Of a stretch of 14,193 nt of DNA, positions 1 through 7,662 are shown in pieces. This DNA comes from Ruminococcaceae bacterium UBA6392. Its GTDB lineage: Bacteria; Bacillota; Clostridia; Oscillospirales; Acutalibacteraceae. The stretch covers positions 24,211 to 38,403 of the forward strand of contig DJQG01000078.1 of assembly GCA_002438685.1 (NCBI GenBank), given 5' to 3'. The notes beneath the pieces are model-generated. The model was not told the origin of the DNA and ran no database searches. It saw nothing but the letters and a program-made list of their open reading frames with translations. Position 1 is the stretch's first letter. Each line of letters begins with the position of its first letter. The position numbers and the translations under genes were made by a program.

Positions 1-1607
1 ATGGAGTTCGGGTCGAGCTCGATGCCGGTCTTTGCTTTGACGCGCTTTGCGAAGTCCGCTTTGTTCGCGGTCTTTATCTTCTCTATCTCCGCGAGCACGG
101 CGGGGTTATCTTTATATTTTGCGAGCTTCGAGAGATTCTCGGCATCATATACGAACTCGCCGCCGATGAGGTCGCTGAGCATCGAGGTCAGGCGCGGGTT
201 CGCCTGGCAGAGCCAGCGGCGGTGGGCGATGCCGTTTGTGACATTGCAGAACTTCTCGGGTGTGAGGGTATAGAAATCATGGAACACGCTGTCCTTGAGT
301 ATCTCGCTGTGGAGAGCGGAGACGCCGTTGACGCTGTGGCAGCAGGCGACGCAGAGGTTCGCCATGCGCACGACTCCGTTTGAGATAACAGCCATTCTCT
401 CTACCTTGCCCGCGTCGTGGGTCTGCTCCCAGACACTGCTGCGGAAGCGGTTGTCTATCTCCTTGACTATCTGATAGATTCTCGGCAGCAGGCGGCGGAA
501 GAGATCCTCGCTCCAGCATTCGAGAGCCTCGCTCATGACGGTATGGTTCGTGTAGGCGAAAACTTTCGTCGCAACATCCCATGCATCGTCCCAGCTGTAG
601 CCGCACTCATCGAGCAGCAGGCGCATAAGCTCGGGGATAGCGAGAGTCGGGTGGGTGTCGTTGATATGGATAGCCATCTTGTCGCAGATATTGTCGAGCG
701 AGCCGTATTTGCGCAGGTGGCGGTTAACTATATCCTGAACGGACGCGGAGACGAGAAAATACTGCTGGCGCAGGCGCAGGCTCTTGCCCTCGGGATGGTT
801 ATCTGCGGGATAGAGGACCTTGCTTATGACCTCCGCCATGGCGTTTTGCTCCATGGCGCGCAGGTAATCGCCCTGGTTGAAGGAGTTCATGTCGATCTCC
901 GAGCTCTTCGCGCTCCAAAGGCGCAGAACGCTGACTCCCTTGCCGTCCTTGCCGGCGACCATCATATCATAGGGCACGGCGTGGACTTTCTTCGCGTTCT
1001 TTATATCGACGCTGTGGTAGCCCTCCTCCCAATGATCAATAACTTCGCCCTCGAAGCTGACATCGACGCTCTTCTCCTCTCGCGCGACGAGCCAGACCTC
1101 GCCGCCGGGAAGCCAGAAATCAGGCATCTCGGTCTGCCAGCCGTCAACAAGCTTCTGCTTGAAGATTCCGTATTCGTAGAGAATGGAGTAGCCCATTCCG
1201 AGATAGCCGTCGGTTGCGAGCGCGTCGAGATAGCACGCCGCGAGACGGCCGAGACCTCCGTTGCCGAGCCCCGCATCCGGCTCGCACTCATAGAGCTTGT
1301 CGAGCTTGATACCGAAATCTTTGAGCGCCTCCTCCATAACGGGTATGAGATTGAGGTTATAGAGAGTGTTCTTGAGCGAGCGCCCCATGAGGAACTCCAT
1401 GCACAAATAGTATACGCGCTTCGAGCCGCTCTCTTCGCAGCGCTGCTCGAACTCGTGTCTGCCCCGTCTGAGCATATCGCGGGTTATCATCGCGATAGCC
1501 TTGTAAAACTGCTCATAGTTGGCCTCTTCGGGAGTGACGCCGAAAAAGTGCGAGAGCTTTGCGGTGATCTGCTCCTCGGCGGCCTTCTTTGTCAGTGAAT
1601 AATCCAT
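1..1607 (-). CDS. glgP: Glycogen/starch/maltodextrin phosphorylase, N-terminal 535 residues (runs off the window)
   Basis: Glycogen phosphorylase removes glucose from alpha-1,4-glucan ends with phosphate, giving glucose-1-phosphate in the cytoplasm; it needs pyridoxal phosphate. Reading the minus strand from 1607 gives an unbroken frame to the window edge. It carries family hallmarks: LGNGGLGRLAACYLDA at about residues 114-129, INDTHP near 315-320, and YTNHTVMSEALE near 352-363. Family members are about 750-850 residues, so roughly a third is missing, including the part expected to hold the PLP-binding lysine. The ATG at 1607 is preceded by AAAGG about 9 bases upstream, and the N-terminus (MDYSLTKKAAEEQI) fits the family. 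No other glycogen gene is visible; the next gene to the right is unrelated, and whatever lies downstream of glgP is outside the window. Long open frames on the opposite strand here are shadows. Family identity is near certain; the preferred glucan is not determinable. Confidence 0.96.
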   Translation of the reverse strand, partial: MDYSLTKKAAEEQITAKLSHFFGVTPEEANYEQFYKAIAMITRDMLRRGRHEFEQRCEESGSKRVYYLCMEFLMGRSLKNTLYNLNLIPVMEEALKDFGIKLDKLYECEPDAGLGNGGLGRLAACYLDALATDGYLGMGYSILYEYGIFKQKLVDGWQTEMPDFWLPGGEVWLVAREEKSVDVSFEGEVIDHWEEGYHSVDIKNAKKVHAVPYDMMVAGKDGKGVSVLRLWSAKSSEIDMNSFNQGDYLRAMEQNAMAEVISKVLYPADNHPEGKSLRLRQQYFLVSASVQDIVNRHLRKYGSLDNICDKMAIHINDTHPTLAIPELMRLLLDECGYSWDDAWDVATKVFAYTNHTVMSEALECWSEDLFRRLLPRIYQIVKEIDNRFRSSVWEQTHDAGKVERMAVISNGVVRMANLCVACCHSVNGVSALHSEILKDSVFHDFYTLTPEKFCNVTNGIAHRRWLCQANPRLTSMLSDLIGGEFVYDAENLSKLAKYKDNPAVLAEIEKIKTANKADFAKRVKAKTGIELDPNS

Positions 1608-1672
1608 TGTATCAAACCTTTCGTTTGCTTGTGCGGCATATACTGCCGGATATATAAAATATACCAAATGTT

Positions 1673-1701
1673 ATTTTATACCGAAAATGTAAATAATACA
1701 A
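1673..1701 (-). promoter_or_regulatory. Possible glgP promoter
   Basis: On the minus strand TTGTAT, 17 bases, then TAAAAT, about 70 bases upstream of the glgP start. The region is AT-rich and offers other weak -10-like hexamers, so the exact choice is uncertain. Confidence 0.4.
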
Positions 1702-1813
1702 CCGAATACTCGCAATTACCGCCCGAACGCCCTCAGAAAAAACGAACTCCTCGGCGAGAATTTTCAATAAAAATGCCTAAAAATATCAGACACGATTGAA
1801 AAAGTAGGTGTTG

Positions 1814-1842
1814 TTTACAATTTGTTCACATTTATGTATACT
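1814..1842 (+). promoter_or_regulatory. Sigma-A type promoter with no protein gene behind it
   Basis: TTTACA, 17 bases, TATACT on the plus strand. Predicted transcription start is near 1849. No plus-strand coding gene begins between here and the terminator at 1965-2004, so the promoter appears to serve a short untranslated RNA. It is divergent from the glgP promoter. Confidence 0.6.
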
Positions 1843-1848
1843 TGATGC

Positions 1849-2004
1849 AACACGGCGCAATTATTCTATATGTGTACCCAAGAGGTACCGAAGAGACAAC
1901 TACCTATCTGGTTTTAATAATTGTCAACTTCTTTTTTCATTTTTATTTTCTCTTTCCCCAAAGCTAAAGCCGAATGCTGCACACATTCGGCTTTAACTTT
2001 TTTT
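1849..2004 (+). ncRNA. Candidate small structured RNA (about 155 nt), unassigned
   Basis: Bounded by a good promoter (1814-1842) and a strong intrinsic terminator (1965-2004), with no credible reading frame. It contains an 8-bp perfect inverted repeat, CAATTATT (1858-1865) with AATAATTG (1916-1923). Nested inside is a stem made of CCA and AGGTA (1878-1887) pairing with TACCT and TGG (1901-1911), with a loop CCGAAGAGACAAC. A U/C-rich single-stranded stretch (about 1928-1960) separates this domain from the terminator. I do not recognise an Rfam family: it lacks the SRP GGAAGGAAGC signature and does not look like 6S RNA, whose 5' and 3' ends pair. A riboswitch or attenuator leader is an alternative, but the next plus-strand gene (mltG) starts over 300 bases away behind its own promoter. 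Confidence 0.5.
1965..2004 (+). terminator. Rho-independent terminator of the candidate small RNA
   Basis: TAAAGCCGAATG (1965-1976) pairs perfectly with CATTCGGCTTTA (1984-1995) around a 7-base loop, followed by AC and seven T (1998-2004). The minus-strand side (TTTAGCTTTGGGG) is a poor U-run, so it mainly serves plus-strand transcripts, although it could weakly help end the 2023-2181 gene. Confidence 0.85.
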
Positions 2005-2022
2005 CGGGGAACTTTTTTATTT

Positions 2023-2181
2023 TTACAGGTCGTCTACATCCTGCACGGGCTGCGAGCCGTCGAGCGGAGTGCCCGAATAACTGCCGAGAATGTCGGTCGG
2101 GATAACTCCCTCTTTGTTCATCGGGTCGTTGTACTGCGGAATTTCGATTATCTTTTTCTTCTGCTTTTTCGGCTTGTCCAC
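2023..2181 (-). CDS. Small hypothetical protein, 52 residues, GTG start
   Basis: The frame reads VDKPKKQKKKIIEIPQYNDP and ends GTPLDGSQPVQDVDDL. The start is GTG at 2181, chosen because AAAGGAG lies 8 bases upstream, ideal spacing for this genome; an in-frame extension further upstream would ignore this site. The protein has a lysine-rich N-terminus (residues 2-10), a Pro/Gly/Asn/Asp-rich middle without long hydrophobic stretches, and an acidic C-terminus, so it is probably cytoplasmic and perhaps partly disordered. I have a recollection of similar short clostridial hypothetical proteins ending in PVQDADDL-like motifs but cannot verify it. No clear promoter was found; the gene is divergent from mltG. 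Function is unknown. Confidence 0.72.
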   Translation of the reverse strand: MDKPKKQKKKIIEIPQYNDPMNKEGVIPTDILGSYSGTPLDGSQPVQDVDDL

Positions 2182-2256
2182 AAAAAATTCTCCTTTCTTT
2201 GCGTTTGCGTTTTTAGCTTTCCGCGCGGGCGCGCCGATATTCCGTGAAGCAGAAAG

Positions 2257-2285
2257 TTGAATTTGCGCGTTATTTCTGATAGAAT
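2257..2285 (+). promoter_or_regulatory. mltG promoter
   Basis: TTGAAT, 17 bases, TAGAAT, placing transcription start near 2292, about 25 bases before the mltG ATG. Its position argues against upstream in-frame starts for mltG, such as the TTG at 2257, which lies in the -35 element itself. Confidence 0.7.
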
Positions 2286-2316
2286 CATCTTGTCCGAAAA
2301 ACGGAGGTGCAAAAAA

Positions 2317-3132
2317 ATGAAAAATTTCAAAAAATATATCGCCGCTCTGCTTATTTTTGTTCTCGCGCTGAGCCTTTGCTCCTGCTCGCTGATAGATCGC
2401 CTCAAGCCCGCTCCCGCGCCGGAGACGGTCAGGCTGACCTTTCCCGAAGGCACGACTGTCATTCAGGCGGCGCAGAAGCTCGAAGAGGGCGGCGTATGCA
2501 CAAAGGACGAGTTCATCTCGGCGGTCAACAGCACCGAACGGGACAACAAATTCGTCAAAGCTATAAACAATCCGCAGGAGCGCCCGTTCCTGCTCGAGGG
2601 CTATATCTATCCCGACACATATGATTTCTATGTCGGCGAGGGTGCGGAAAAGGCGCTCGGACGCTTTCTCGCGAACACAGAGTCGAAGCTCACCGACGAT
2701 ATGTATGCTAAAGCTCAGGAAATCGGCATGTCCATGGACGAGATAATCACACTCGCTTCGATAATCCAGCAGGAGGCGTCGGTGCCGTCGGTCATGGCGA
2801 ATGTCTCCTCCGTGCTCCACAACAGGCTCAAATCATTGAGCTATCCGCGCCTGCAGTGCGATGCGACGGTGTTCTATTTAAAGCGCAGCGTCAAGCCGTA
2901 TATAAGCGAGGATCAGGCGGACAAGTACGATGAGTTTTACAACACCTACGACCGAAAGGGACTCCCGGCAGGTCCGATAACGAACCCCGGGATCGAGGCG
3001 ATAAACGCCGCGCTGAACCCGGCGGACACGGACTACTATTTCTTCGTCACCGACAACGACGGCAACTACTATTTTGCAAAGACATACCAGGAGCATCTGA
3101 AAAACTGCAAAACGGCGGGAGTCGCGCAGTAA
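2317..3132 (+). CDS. mltG: Endolytic murein transglycosylase MltG (YceG-like), lipoprotein form
   Basis: MltG cleaves nascent peptidoglycan glycan strands inside the chain and is thought to set strand length at the outer face of the membrane. The 271-residue product has a charged start (MKNFKKY), a hydrophobic segment (8-20) and a likely lipobox LCSC with Cys23 (Cys21 is an alternative), so it appears lipid-anchored. A LysM-like region follows (about 38-70), then the YceG catalytic domain with LEGYIYPDTYDF (93-104) and SIIQQEAS, where Glu153 matches the catalytic glutamate, and VLHNRLK further on. It is shorter than many MltG proteins (about 330-380 residues). The ATG at 2317 follows GGAGG closely. 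The gene has its own promoter; no clear terminator separates it from mfd, so some read-through is possible. Confidence 0.93.
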   Translation: MKNFKKYIAALLIFVLALSLCSCSLIDRLKPAPAPETVRLTFPEGTTVIQAAQKLEEGGVCTKDEFISAVNSTERDNKFVKAINNPQERPFLLEGYIYPDTYDFYVGEGAEKALGRFLANTESKLTDDMYAKAQEIGMSMDEIITLASIIQQEASVPSVMANVSSVLHNRLKSLSYPRLQCDATVFYLKRSVKPYISEDQADKYDEFYNTYDRKGLPAGPITNPGIEAINAALNPADTDYYFFVTDNDGNYYFAKTYQEHLKNCKTAGVAQ

Positions 3133-3163
3133 AAAAATTTTGCAAATATTGCTTTTCGTATCA

Positions 3164-3192
3164 TTGAATTTTTCAGCCGCGCATAGTATAAT
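3164..3192 (+). promoter_or_regulatory. mfd promoter
   Basis: TTGAAT, 17 bases, TATAAT; a perfect -10 hexamer. Expected transcription start is near 3199, about 47 bases before the mfd ATG. The in-frame TTG at 3192 overlaps the -10 and so cannot be the translation start from this promoter. Confidence 0.8.
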
Positions 3193-3245
3193 TGGATTTT
3201 AGGCAAATCAAATATACTTCATCACAGGGGTATAAAAGAGGTATT

Positions 3246-6200
3246 ATGAACGGTCTTATTGCATCGGCAAAGAGAATAGAAGAATACGGCGCGCTGCTCG
3301 ACTGCGTCAAAAACACCCGTCTGCCCATAGGCATGACGGGTCTTTCCCATATACACAAGGCACATTTCGCCGCCGCACTGAACGCGGACTGCGGCAGACC
3401 CGTGCTCGTGATAACGGCGGACGAGGCGCAGGCTTCACGCCTTGCGCTCGACATGAAAACGCTCGGCTGCCGCGCCCTGCTCTATCCCGCGAGGGATTTT
3501 GCGTTCCGCTCGACGGAGAGCCAGTCGCGCGAATATGAGCACAGGCGGCTCGGCGTGCTCGACAAGATGCTTCGCGGCGAGGCGCAGGCGGTAATCTGCT
3601 CCGCAGAGGCGGCGTCGCAGCTGACTCTGCCGCCAGAGGAGCTTAGAAACCGCACAATTGAACTCGCCATAGGCGACGAGATGCCGCTCGAAGATATAGT
3701 AAAAGCACTGCTTCGCGCCGGCTACTCCCGCTCGGCGCAGGTCGACGGAGTCGGTCAGTATGCGGTGCGCGGCGGAGTGCTCGACTTCTTCACGCCCGGC
3801 GAGGAATATCCCTGCCGACTCGAGCTGTGGGGCGACGAAATCGACAGCATGGCGTATTTTGATATAGAAACTCAGCGCCGCACGGACAACATTGAAAAGA
3901 TAAAAATAACCCCGTCAAACGAGATTCTCCCGCCCGATACGGACGAATTCGTCGAGCTGCTCGAGCGTTTCCGCTCGGAGATACGCGGCAAGGGTGCTGT
4001 CAAGGCGCGCGAGTGCGTTGACAAGGATATAGACAGAATAAAGGGCGGTCTGCGCCTGCAATCGACGGACAAATATATGCCTCTGCTCTACGATGTGGCT
4101 TCGATATTCGACTACGCAAAGGGCTATATCCTCTGCGTGAGCGAGAGCTTTTCCGTCAAAGAGCGATTCAACGCCGCCATCGGACTCATGCACGAGGCGA
4201 TGAAGGCGATGTTTGAGGAGGGCGAGCTCTGCCCCGGACTTGACAGATTTTCTCTGCATCTCTCGGACCTGCTGAACAACTATGAGCAGATGGGCGCCAT
4301 ATACATGGACAATCTGCCGCGCGGCGGATTCGACACGCCCGTAAAGGAACTTATAGGCGTCAATGCAAGGCAGATAACCGCATGGAACGGCTCGTTCTCG
4401 GTTCTCAAGGACGACCTCGACGCGCTGACGGACAGGAATAAGCGCACCTGCGTTATCTTCGCGGGCACGCGCAAGGCCGCCGACGCACTGCGCGGCGATC
4501 TGATAGACGACGGCTATAGCGCACTCTACATGGACGAACTGCCAAACGAATTGGCTCCCGGCACGCTGACCGTTGTGCCCGGCTGTCTTTCGGCAGGATT
4601 TGAATATCCGCTGGCAAAAATAACGGTATTTACCCACTCCGGCAGGGCGGCGGTTGCTCAGCCGAAGAGAAATGTGCGCAAAAGCTCGAACGCGTTCCAC
4701 AGCCTCGACGAGCTTCACCGCGGCGACTATGTTGTTCATGTCGCGCACGGCATCGGCATATTCGAGGGCATAAACAAGCTCGAAGCGAGCGGCACGATAA
4801 AAGACTATATCAAAATCCGCTACGACAAGGGCGATATTCTATATGTCCCGGTCACTCAGCTCGACCAGGTCTCAAAATACATCGGTCCGTCCGGCGACGA
4901 CAAGCCAGTCCGCCTCAACAAGCTCGGCGGCAAGGACTGGCAGAAGACCCGCTCGCGCGTGCGCAGTGCGGTCAAGGATATGGCAAAGGAGCTCACGGAG
5001 CTGTATTCGCGCCGACTCAAAATCGAGGGTCACGCATTCTCGCCCGACACGGATATGCAGAGCGACTTCGAGCGCAGGTTCGAGTTCGACGAGACCTCTG
5101 ATCAGCTCAGATGCATCGATGAAATAAAGGGCGACATGGAGAGAAGCTGCCCCATGGACAGACTGCTCTGCGGCGACGTCGGCTTCGGCAAGACGGAGGT
5201 AGCACTTCGCGGCGCGTTCAAGTGCGTTGCGGACGGCAAGCAGTGCGCTATTTTGGTGCCGACCACGATTCTCGCCTATCAGCACTATCAGACGGTGCTC
5301 AAGAGAATAGAGGGTTTCCCGGTCGAGGCGCGTATGCTCTCGCGCTTCTGCTCGAAAAAAGAGATTGAAGACACGATAAACGGTCTGAGGCGCGGAAGCG
5401 TCGACATCGTTGTCGGCACGCACAGGCTCATATCAAAAGATGTTCAGTTCCGCGACCTCGGGCTGATAATAATCGACGAGGAGCAGCGCTTCGGCGTGGC
5501 TCAGAAAGAGAAGCTCAAGGAGCTCTATCCCAAGGTCGACGTTCTGACGCTGACCGCGACGCCCATACCGAGAACGCTCAACATGGCGCTCTCCGGCATA
5601 CGCGATATGTCCATACTCGAAGAAGCGCCGCACGACCGCTCGCCGGTGCAGACCTATGTTGTCGAGCACAATCCCGAGATGCTCGCGCAGGCGATGAACG
5701 CGGAGCTCAGGCGCGGCGGGCAGGTATATTATCTTCACAACCGGGTTGAGAGCATCGAGCACACGGCGGCGGCGATAAAAGATATGCTGCCCGACGCCGT
5801 TGTCGGCATAGCCCACGGCAAGATGAGCGAAGACGAGCTGAGCGAAGTCTGGCGCAAGCTGCTCGAGGGCGAGATAGATATATTGGTATGCACGACTATA
5901 ATCGAAACGGGCGTCGATGTTCCGAATGTCAACACCCTTATAATTGAAGACGCCGACCGCATGGGACTCGCGCAGCTGCATCAGATACGCGGGCGCGTCG
6001 GACGCTCGTCGCGCAGAGCGAGCGCGTATCTCACATTCAGACCCGGAAGGGAGCTGACGGAGATAGCCACGAGCAGGCTCGACGCGATAAGAGAATTTAC
6101 GGAGTTCGGCTCGGGCTTCAAGATAGCCATGCGCGACCTTGAACTGCGCGGCGCGGGCAATGTGCTCGGCGCGCAGCAGCACGGCCACATGGAGGCTGTC

Positions 6201-6725
6201 GGCTACGAGATGTATCTCCAGATGCTCGAACAGGCGATAAGCGAGGAGCGCGGAGACCAGACAAAGAAGCCGAAGAAAGAGTGCCTTGTCGATCTGCCGA
6301 TAGACGCGCATATCCCGCCGACATATATCGAGAGCGTGCCGCAGAGGCTCGGCATCTACCGCCGCATCGCGGACATAACCTCGCGCGCGGACGCGGACGA
6401 TGTCACGGATGAGCTCATCGATCGCTTCGGCGAGCCGCCCGCTCCCGTGCTCGGACTGATAAGGACTTCACTGCTCAGAGCGCATTCCGCTCAGCACAAT
6501 ATCTATGAGATCGGGCGCAAGGGCGACAAGCTGCTGCTCTATATCGACGACCTCGACATGCAGGAGATTTCCGCGATAGCCGCAGGCTTCCCCGGCAGGG
6601 TGACAGTCAGCGCCGCGGGCAAGCCGCACATTGCGGTGCGCATTATGCCGCAGGATAAGATGCTCGACCTGCTCGAAAAAGTGCTCATGCTCATGAATAC
6701 CGCGAATAAACAGAAAGACAGCTGA
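3246..6725 (+). CDS. mfd: Transcription-repair coupling factor Mfd
   Basis: Mfd is an ATP-driven DNA translocase that pushes stalled RNA polymerase off damaged template and recruits UvrA for nucleotide excision repair. The 1159-residue length is normal for the family. Domain order is as expected: UvrB-like N-terminal domains (about 1-330), a linker region, the CarD-like RNA polymerase interaction domain starting near RGDYVVHVAHGIG (about 492-505), then the RecG-type motor with Walker A GDVGFGKT (643-650), the DEEQ box (744-747), TLTATP (768-773) and QIRGRVGRS (913-921), and the C-terminal TRCF domain around HIPPTYIESVPQRLGIYRRIA-like sequence (about 1022-1042). The ATG at 3246 follows AGAGG by four bases and lies downstream of the predicted transcript start. 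The stop codon falls inside a terminator stem. No truncation or missing motor motif is seen. Confidence 0.98.
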   Translation: MNGLIASAKRIEEYGALLDCVKNTRLPIGMTGLSHIHKAHFAAALNADCGRPVLVITADEAQASRLALDMKTLGCRALLYPARDFAFRSTESQSREYEHRRLGVLDKMLRGEAQAVICSAEAASQLTLPPEELRNRTIELAIGDEMPLEDIVKALLRAGYSRSAQVDGVGQYAVRGGVLDFFTPGEEYPCRLELWGDEIDSMAYFDIETQRRTDNIEKIKITPSNEILPPDTDEFVELLERFRSEIRGKGAVKARECVDKDIDRIKGGLRLQSTDKYMPLLYDVASIFDYAKGYILCVSESFSVKERFNAAIGLMHEAMKAMFEEGELCPGLDRFSLHLSDLLNNYEQMGAIYMDNLPRGGFDTPVKELIGVNARQITAWNGSFSVLKDDLDALTDRNKRTCVIFAGTRKAADALRGDLIDDGYSALYMDELPNELAPGTLTVVPGCLSAGFEYPLAKITVFTHSGRAAVAQPKRNVRKSSNAFHSLDELHRGDYVVHVAHGIGIFEGINKLEASGTIKDYIKIRYDKGDILYVPVTQLDQVSKYIGPSGDDKPVRLNKLGGKDWQKTRSRVRSAVKDMAKELTELYSRRLKIEGHAFSPDTDMQSDFERRFEFDETSDQLRCIDEIKGDMERSCPMDRLLCGDVGFGKTEVALRGAFKCVADGKQCAILVPTTILAYQHYQTVLKRIEGFPVEARMLSRFCSKKEIEDTINGLRRGSVDIVVGTHRLISKDVQFRDLGLIIIDEEQRFGVAQKEKLKELYPKVDVLTLTATPIPRTLNMALSGIRDMSILEEAPHDRSPVQTYVVEHNPEMLAQAMNAELRRGGQVYYLHNRVESIEHTAAAIKDMLPDAVVGIAHGKMSEDELSEVWRKLLEGEIDILVCTTIIETGVDVPNVNTLIIEDADRMGLAQLHQIRGRVGRSSRRASAYLTFRPGRELTEIATSRLDAIREFTEFGSGFKIAMRDLELRGAGNVLGAQQHGHMEAVGYEMYLQMLEQAISEERGDQTKKPKKECLVDLPIDAHIPPTYIESVPQRLGIYRRIADITSRADADDVTDELIDRFGEPPAPVLGLIRTSLLRAHSAQHNIYEIGRKGDKLLLYIDDLDMQEISAIAAGFPGRVTVSAAGKPHIAVRIMPQDKMLDLLEKVLMLMNTANKQKDS

Positions 6726-6744
6726 CCGAAATCAGCTGTCTTTT
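6714..6744. terminator. Bidirectional terminator overlapping the mfd stop codon
   Basis: AAAGACAGCTGA (6714-6725) and TCAGCTGTCTTT (6732-6743) form a 12-bp perfect stem with a six-base loop. The mfd stop TGA (6723-6725) is inside the left arm. The plus side is followed by TCTTTTATT. On the minus side the stem is followed by TCTTTCTGTTTATT, so it can also end the convergent minus-strand candidate small RNA. Confidence 0.85.
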
Positions 6745-6846
6745 ATTCAAAAGGGAAGCGACCGGCTGACAGATATCAGACGACCGCTTGTCTTCTCCCC
6801 AAATAGATGCTGCACGCCCGACGCACAGCTTAGCTTCTTTTTTCAT
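6714..6846 (-). ncRNA. Candidate small structured RNA (about 130 nt) convergent with mfd, unassigned
   Basis: A near-consensus minus-strand promoter (6853-6882) predicts a start at about 6846, and the shared terminator (6714-6743) gives the 3' end. Between them three hairpins can be drawn. The first is GCUGUGCG/CGUGCAGC (6829-6822 with 6816-6809) with two wobble pairs and a five-base loop. The second is GGGGAG (6800-6795) with CUUCCC (6758-6753), enclosing a CUGA/UCAG stem (6779-6776 with 6769-6766). The third is the terminator. An ATG lies at the predicted +1 (6846) and opens a frame of about 50 residues, but it has no ribosome binding site and resembles no protein I know. It lacks the SRP and RNase P signatures. 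The 3' end is antisense to the last codons of mfd. It could be a regulatory small RNA. Confidence 0.55.
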
Positions 6847-6852
6847 AAGGCT

Positions 6853-6882
6853 ATTATATACTGTTTCTGTTTGGGAAGTCAA
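6853..6882 (-). promoter_or_regulatory. Strong promoter of the minus-strand candidate small RNA
   Basis: Minus-strand TTGACT, 18 bases, then a perfect TATAAT. No recognisable protein gene lies downstream before the terminator. It sits just downstream of the 3' end of the ThuA-like gene, on the same strand, so low-level read-through from that gene could also enter this region. Confidence 0.75.
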
Positions 6883-6909
6883 TATTTTTCGCAATAAATA
6901 ATATTTTAC

Positions 6910-7647
6910 TTATTCGCCGCGTTCTCTTCTCGCCTGCTCGAGCGAAACGGGCGCGTGGGGGCAGACTATCTCGTCTATAATCTCCTGCGGAGCCGCCCAG
7001 CGAACGGCGTTTATCAAAATCTGCTGAACCTGCGGGATATAATATGTGGGGTTAGCCTCGTGACCGGGCTGGAAATAGAACACCTTGCCGCGCCCTCTTC
7101 TCCAGCAGCAGCCCGAGCGGAACACATCTCCGCCGGAGAACCAGCCGATAAAAACAAGCTCGTCCGGCTCGGGGATATCAAAACGCTCGCCGTACATCTC
7201 TTCCACGGGTATCTCAACATATTCTCCGACACTCTTTGCTATCGGGTGCGCGGGGTTGACTGTCCAAAGGCGTTCAAAATCGCCGTCGCGCCAATGCAGG
7301 GAGCATGAGGTACCCATAAGGCGCTTGAAGGGTTTCGAAAAATGCGCGGAGTGAAGCGCTATGAAGCCCATGCCGCGCAGGACTCTGTCGTGCACGCGCT
7401 CAACGAGCTCATCGGGCACTTTGTCGTGCGCCATGTGACCCCACCAGAGAAGCACATCGGTGTTTTCGAGCACTTCGGGCGGCAGACCGCAGTCGGGATC
7501 GTTGAGGGTCGCGGTGCGCACCTCGATATCCTCCTGCGCGTCGAGGAAGCTCTTTATCTGACCGTGGATTCCGTGGGGATAAACTGCCGCTATCTCAGGC
7601 GATTCGACCTCATGGACGCCCTCGTTCCAGACGGTAACTCTTATCAT
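6910..7647 (-). CDS. ThuA-like (trehalose utilisation) domain protein
   Basis: ThuA-domain proteins have a glutamine-amidotransferase-like fold; the family is linked to metabolism of trehalose and related sugars in rhizobia, but the exact reaction is not established for most members. The 245-residue product shows the typical pattern: IRVTVWNE at the start, YPHGIHGQI (23-31), DVLLWWGHMAHDKV (64-77), GFIALHSAHFSKPFKRLMG (94-112) and YFQPGHE (191-197). The ATG at 7647 has GAAAGGAAC about 8 bases upstream; an earlier in-frame start at 7686 coincides with the -10 region and is unlikely. The gene is divergent from rlmD and has its own strong promoter. No sugar transporter or sugar enzyme is adjacent, so the substrate cannot be inferred. 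No clear terminator follows the stop. Confidence 0.88.
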   Translation of the reverse strand: MIRVTVWNEGVHEVESPEIAAVYPHGIHGQIKSFLDAQEDIEVRTATLNDPDCGLPPEVLENTDVLLWWGHMAHDKVPDELVERVHDRVLRGMGFIALHSAHFSKPFKRLMGTSCSLHWRDGDFERLWTVNPAHPIAKSVGEYVEIPVEEMYGERFDIPEPDELVFIGWFSGGDVFRSGCCWRRGRGKVFYFQPGHEANPTYYIPQVQQILINAVRWAAPQEIIDEIVCPHAPVSLEQARRERGE

Positions 7648-7662
7648 TTTATCAGTTCCTTT

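Noticed and set aside
417..1598. Long plus-strand open frame of 393 codons opposite glgP
   Set aside because: It is antisense to an unmistakable glycogen phosphorylase, its translation resembles no known family, and it lacks a ribosome site. Similar shadows lie opposite mfd (3915-4748, 4872-5423 and 5433-6311) and the lipoprotein (12142-13167).
1899..1927. Minus-strand TTGACA at 1922-1927 as a glgP promoter
   Set aside because: No acceptable -10 hexamer lies 16-18 bases downstream; the bases there read like GGTAGT.
1849..2004. 6S RNA, SRP RNA or tmRNA as identity for the small RNA near glgP
   Set aside because: The 5' and 3' ends do not pair as in 6S RNA, there is no GGAAGGAAGC SRP loop, and there is no tRNA-like or tag-coding region.
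2182..2820. Extension of the 52-residue minus-strand frame up to 2820
   Set aside because: The extension runs antisense to mltG and the ribosome site at 2190-2194 fits the GTG at 2181. The upstream part looks like shadow sequence.
6695..6846. Short minus-strand frame starting MKKEAKLCVG
   Set aside because: Its ATG lies at the predicted transcription start without a ribosome site, it reads through the terminator stem into mfd antisense, and it resembles no protein. A structured RNA explains the segment better.
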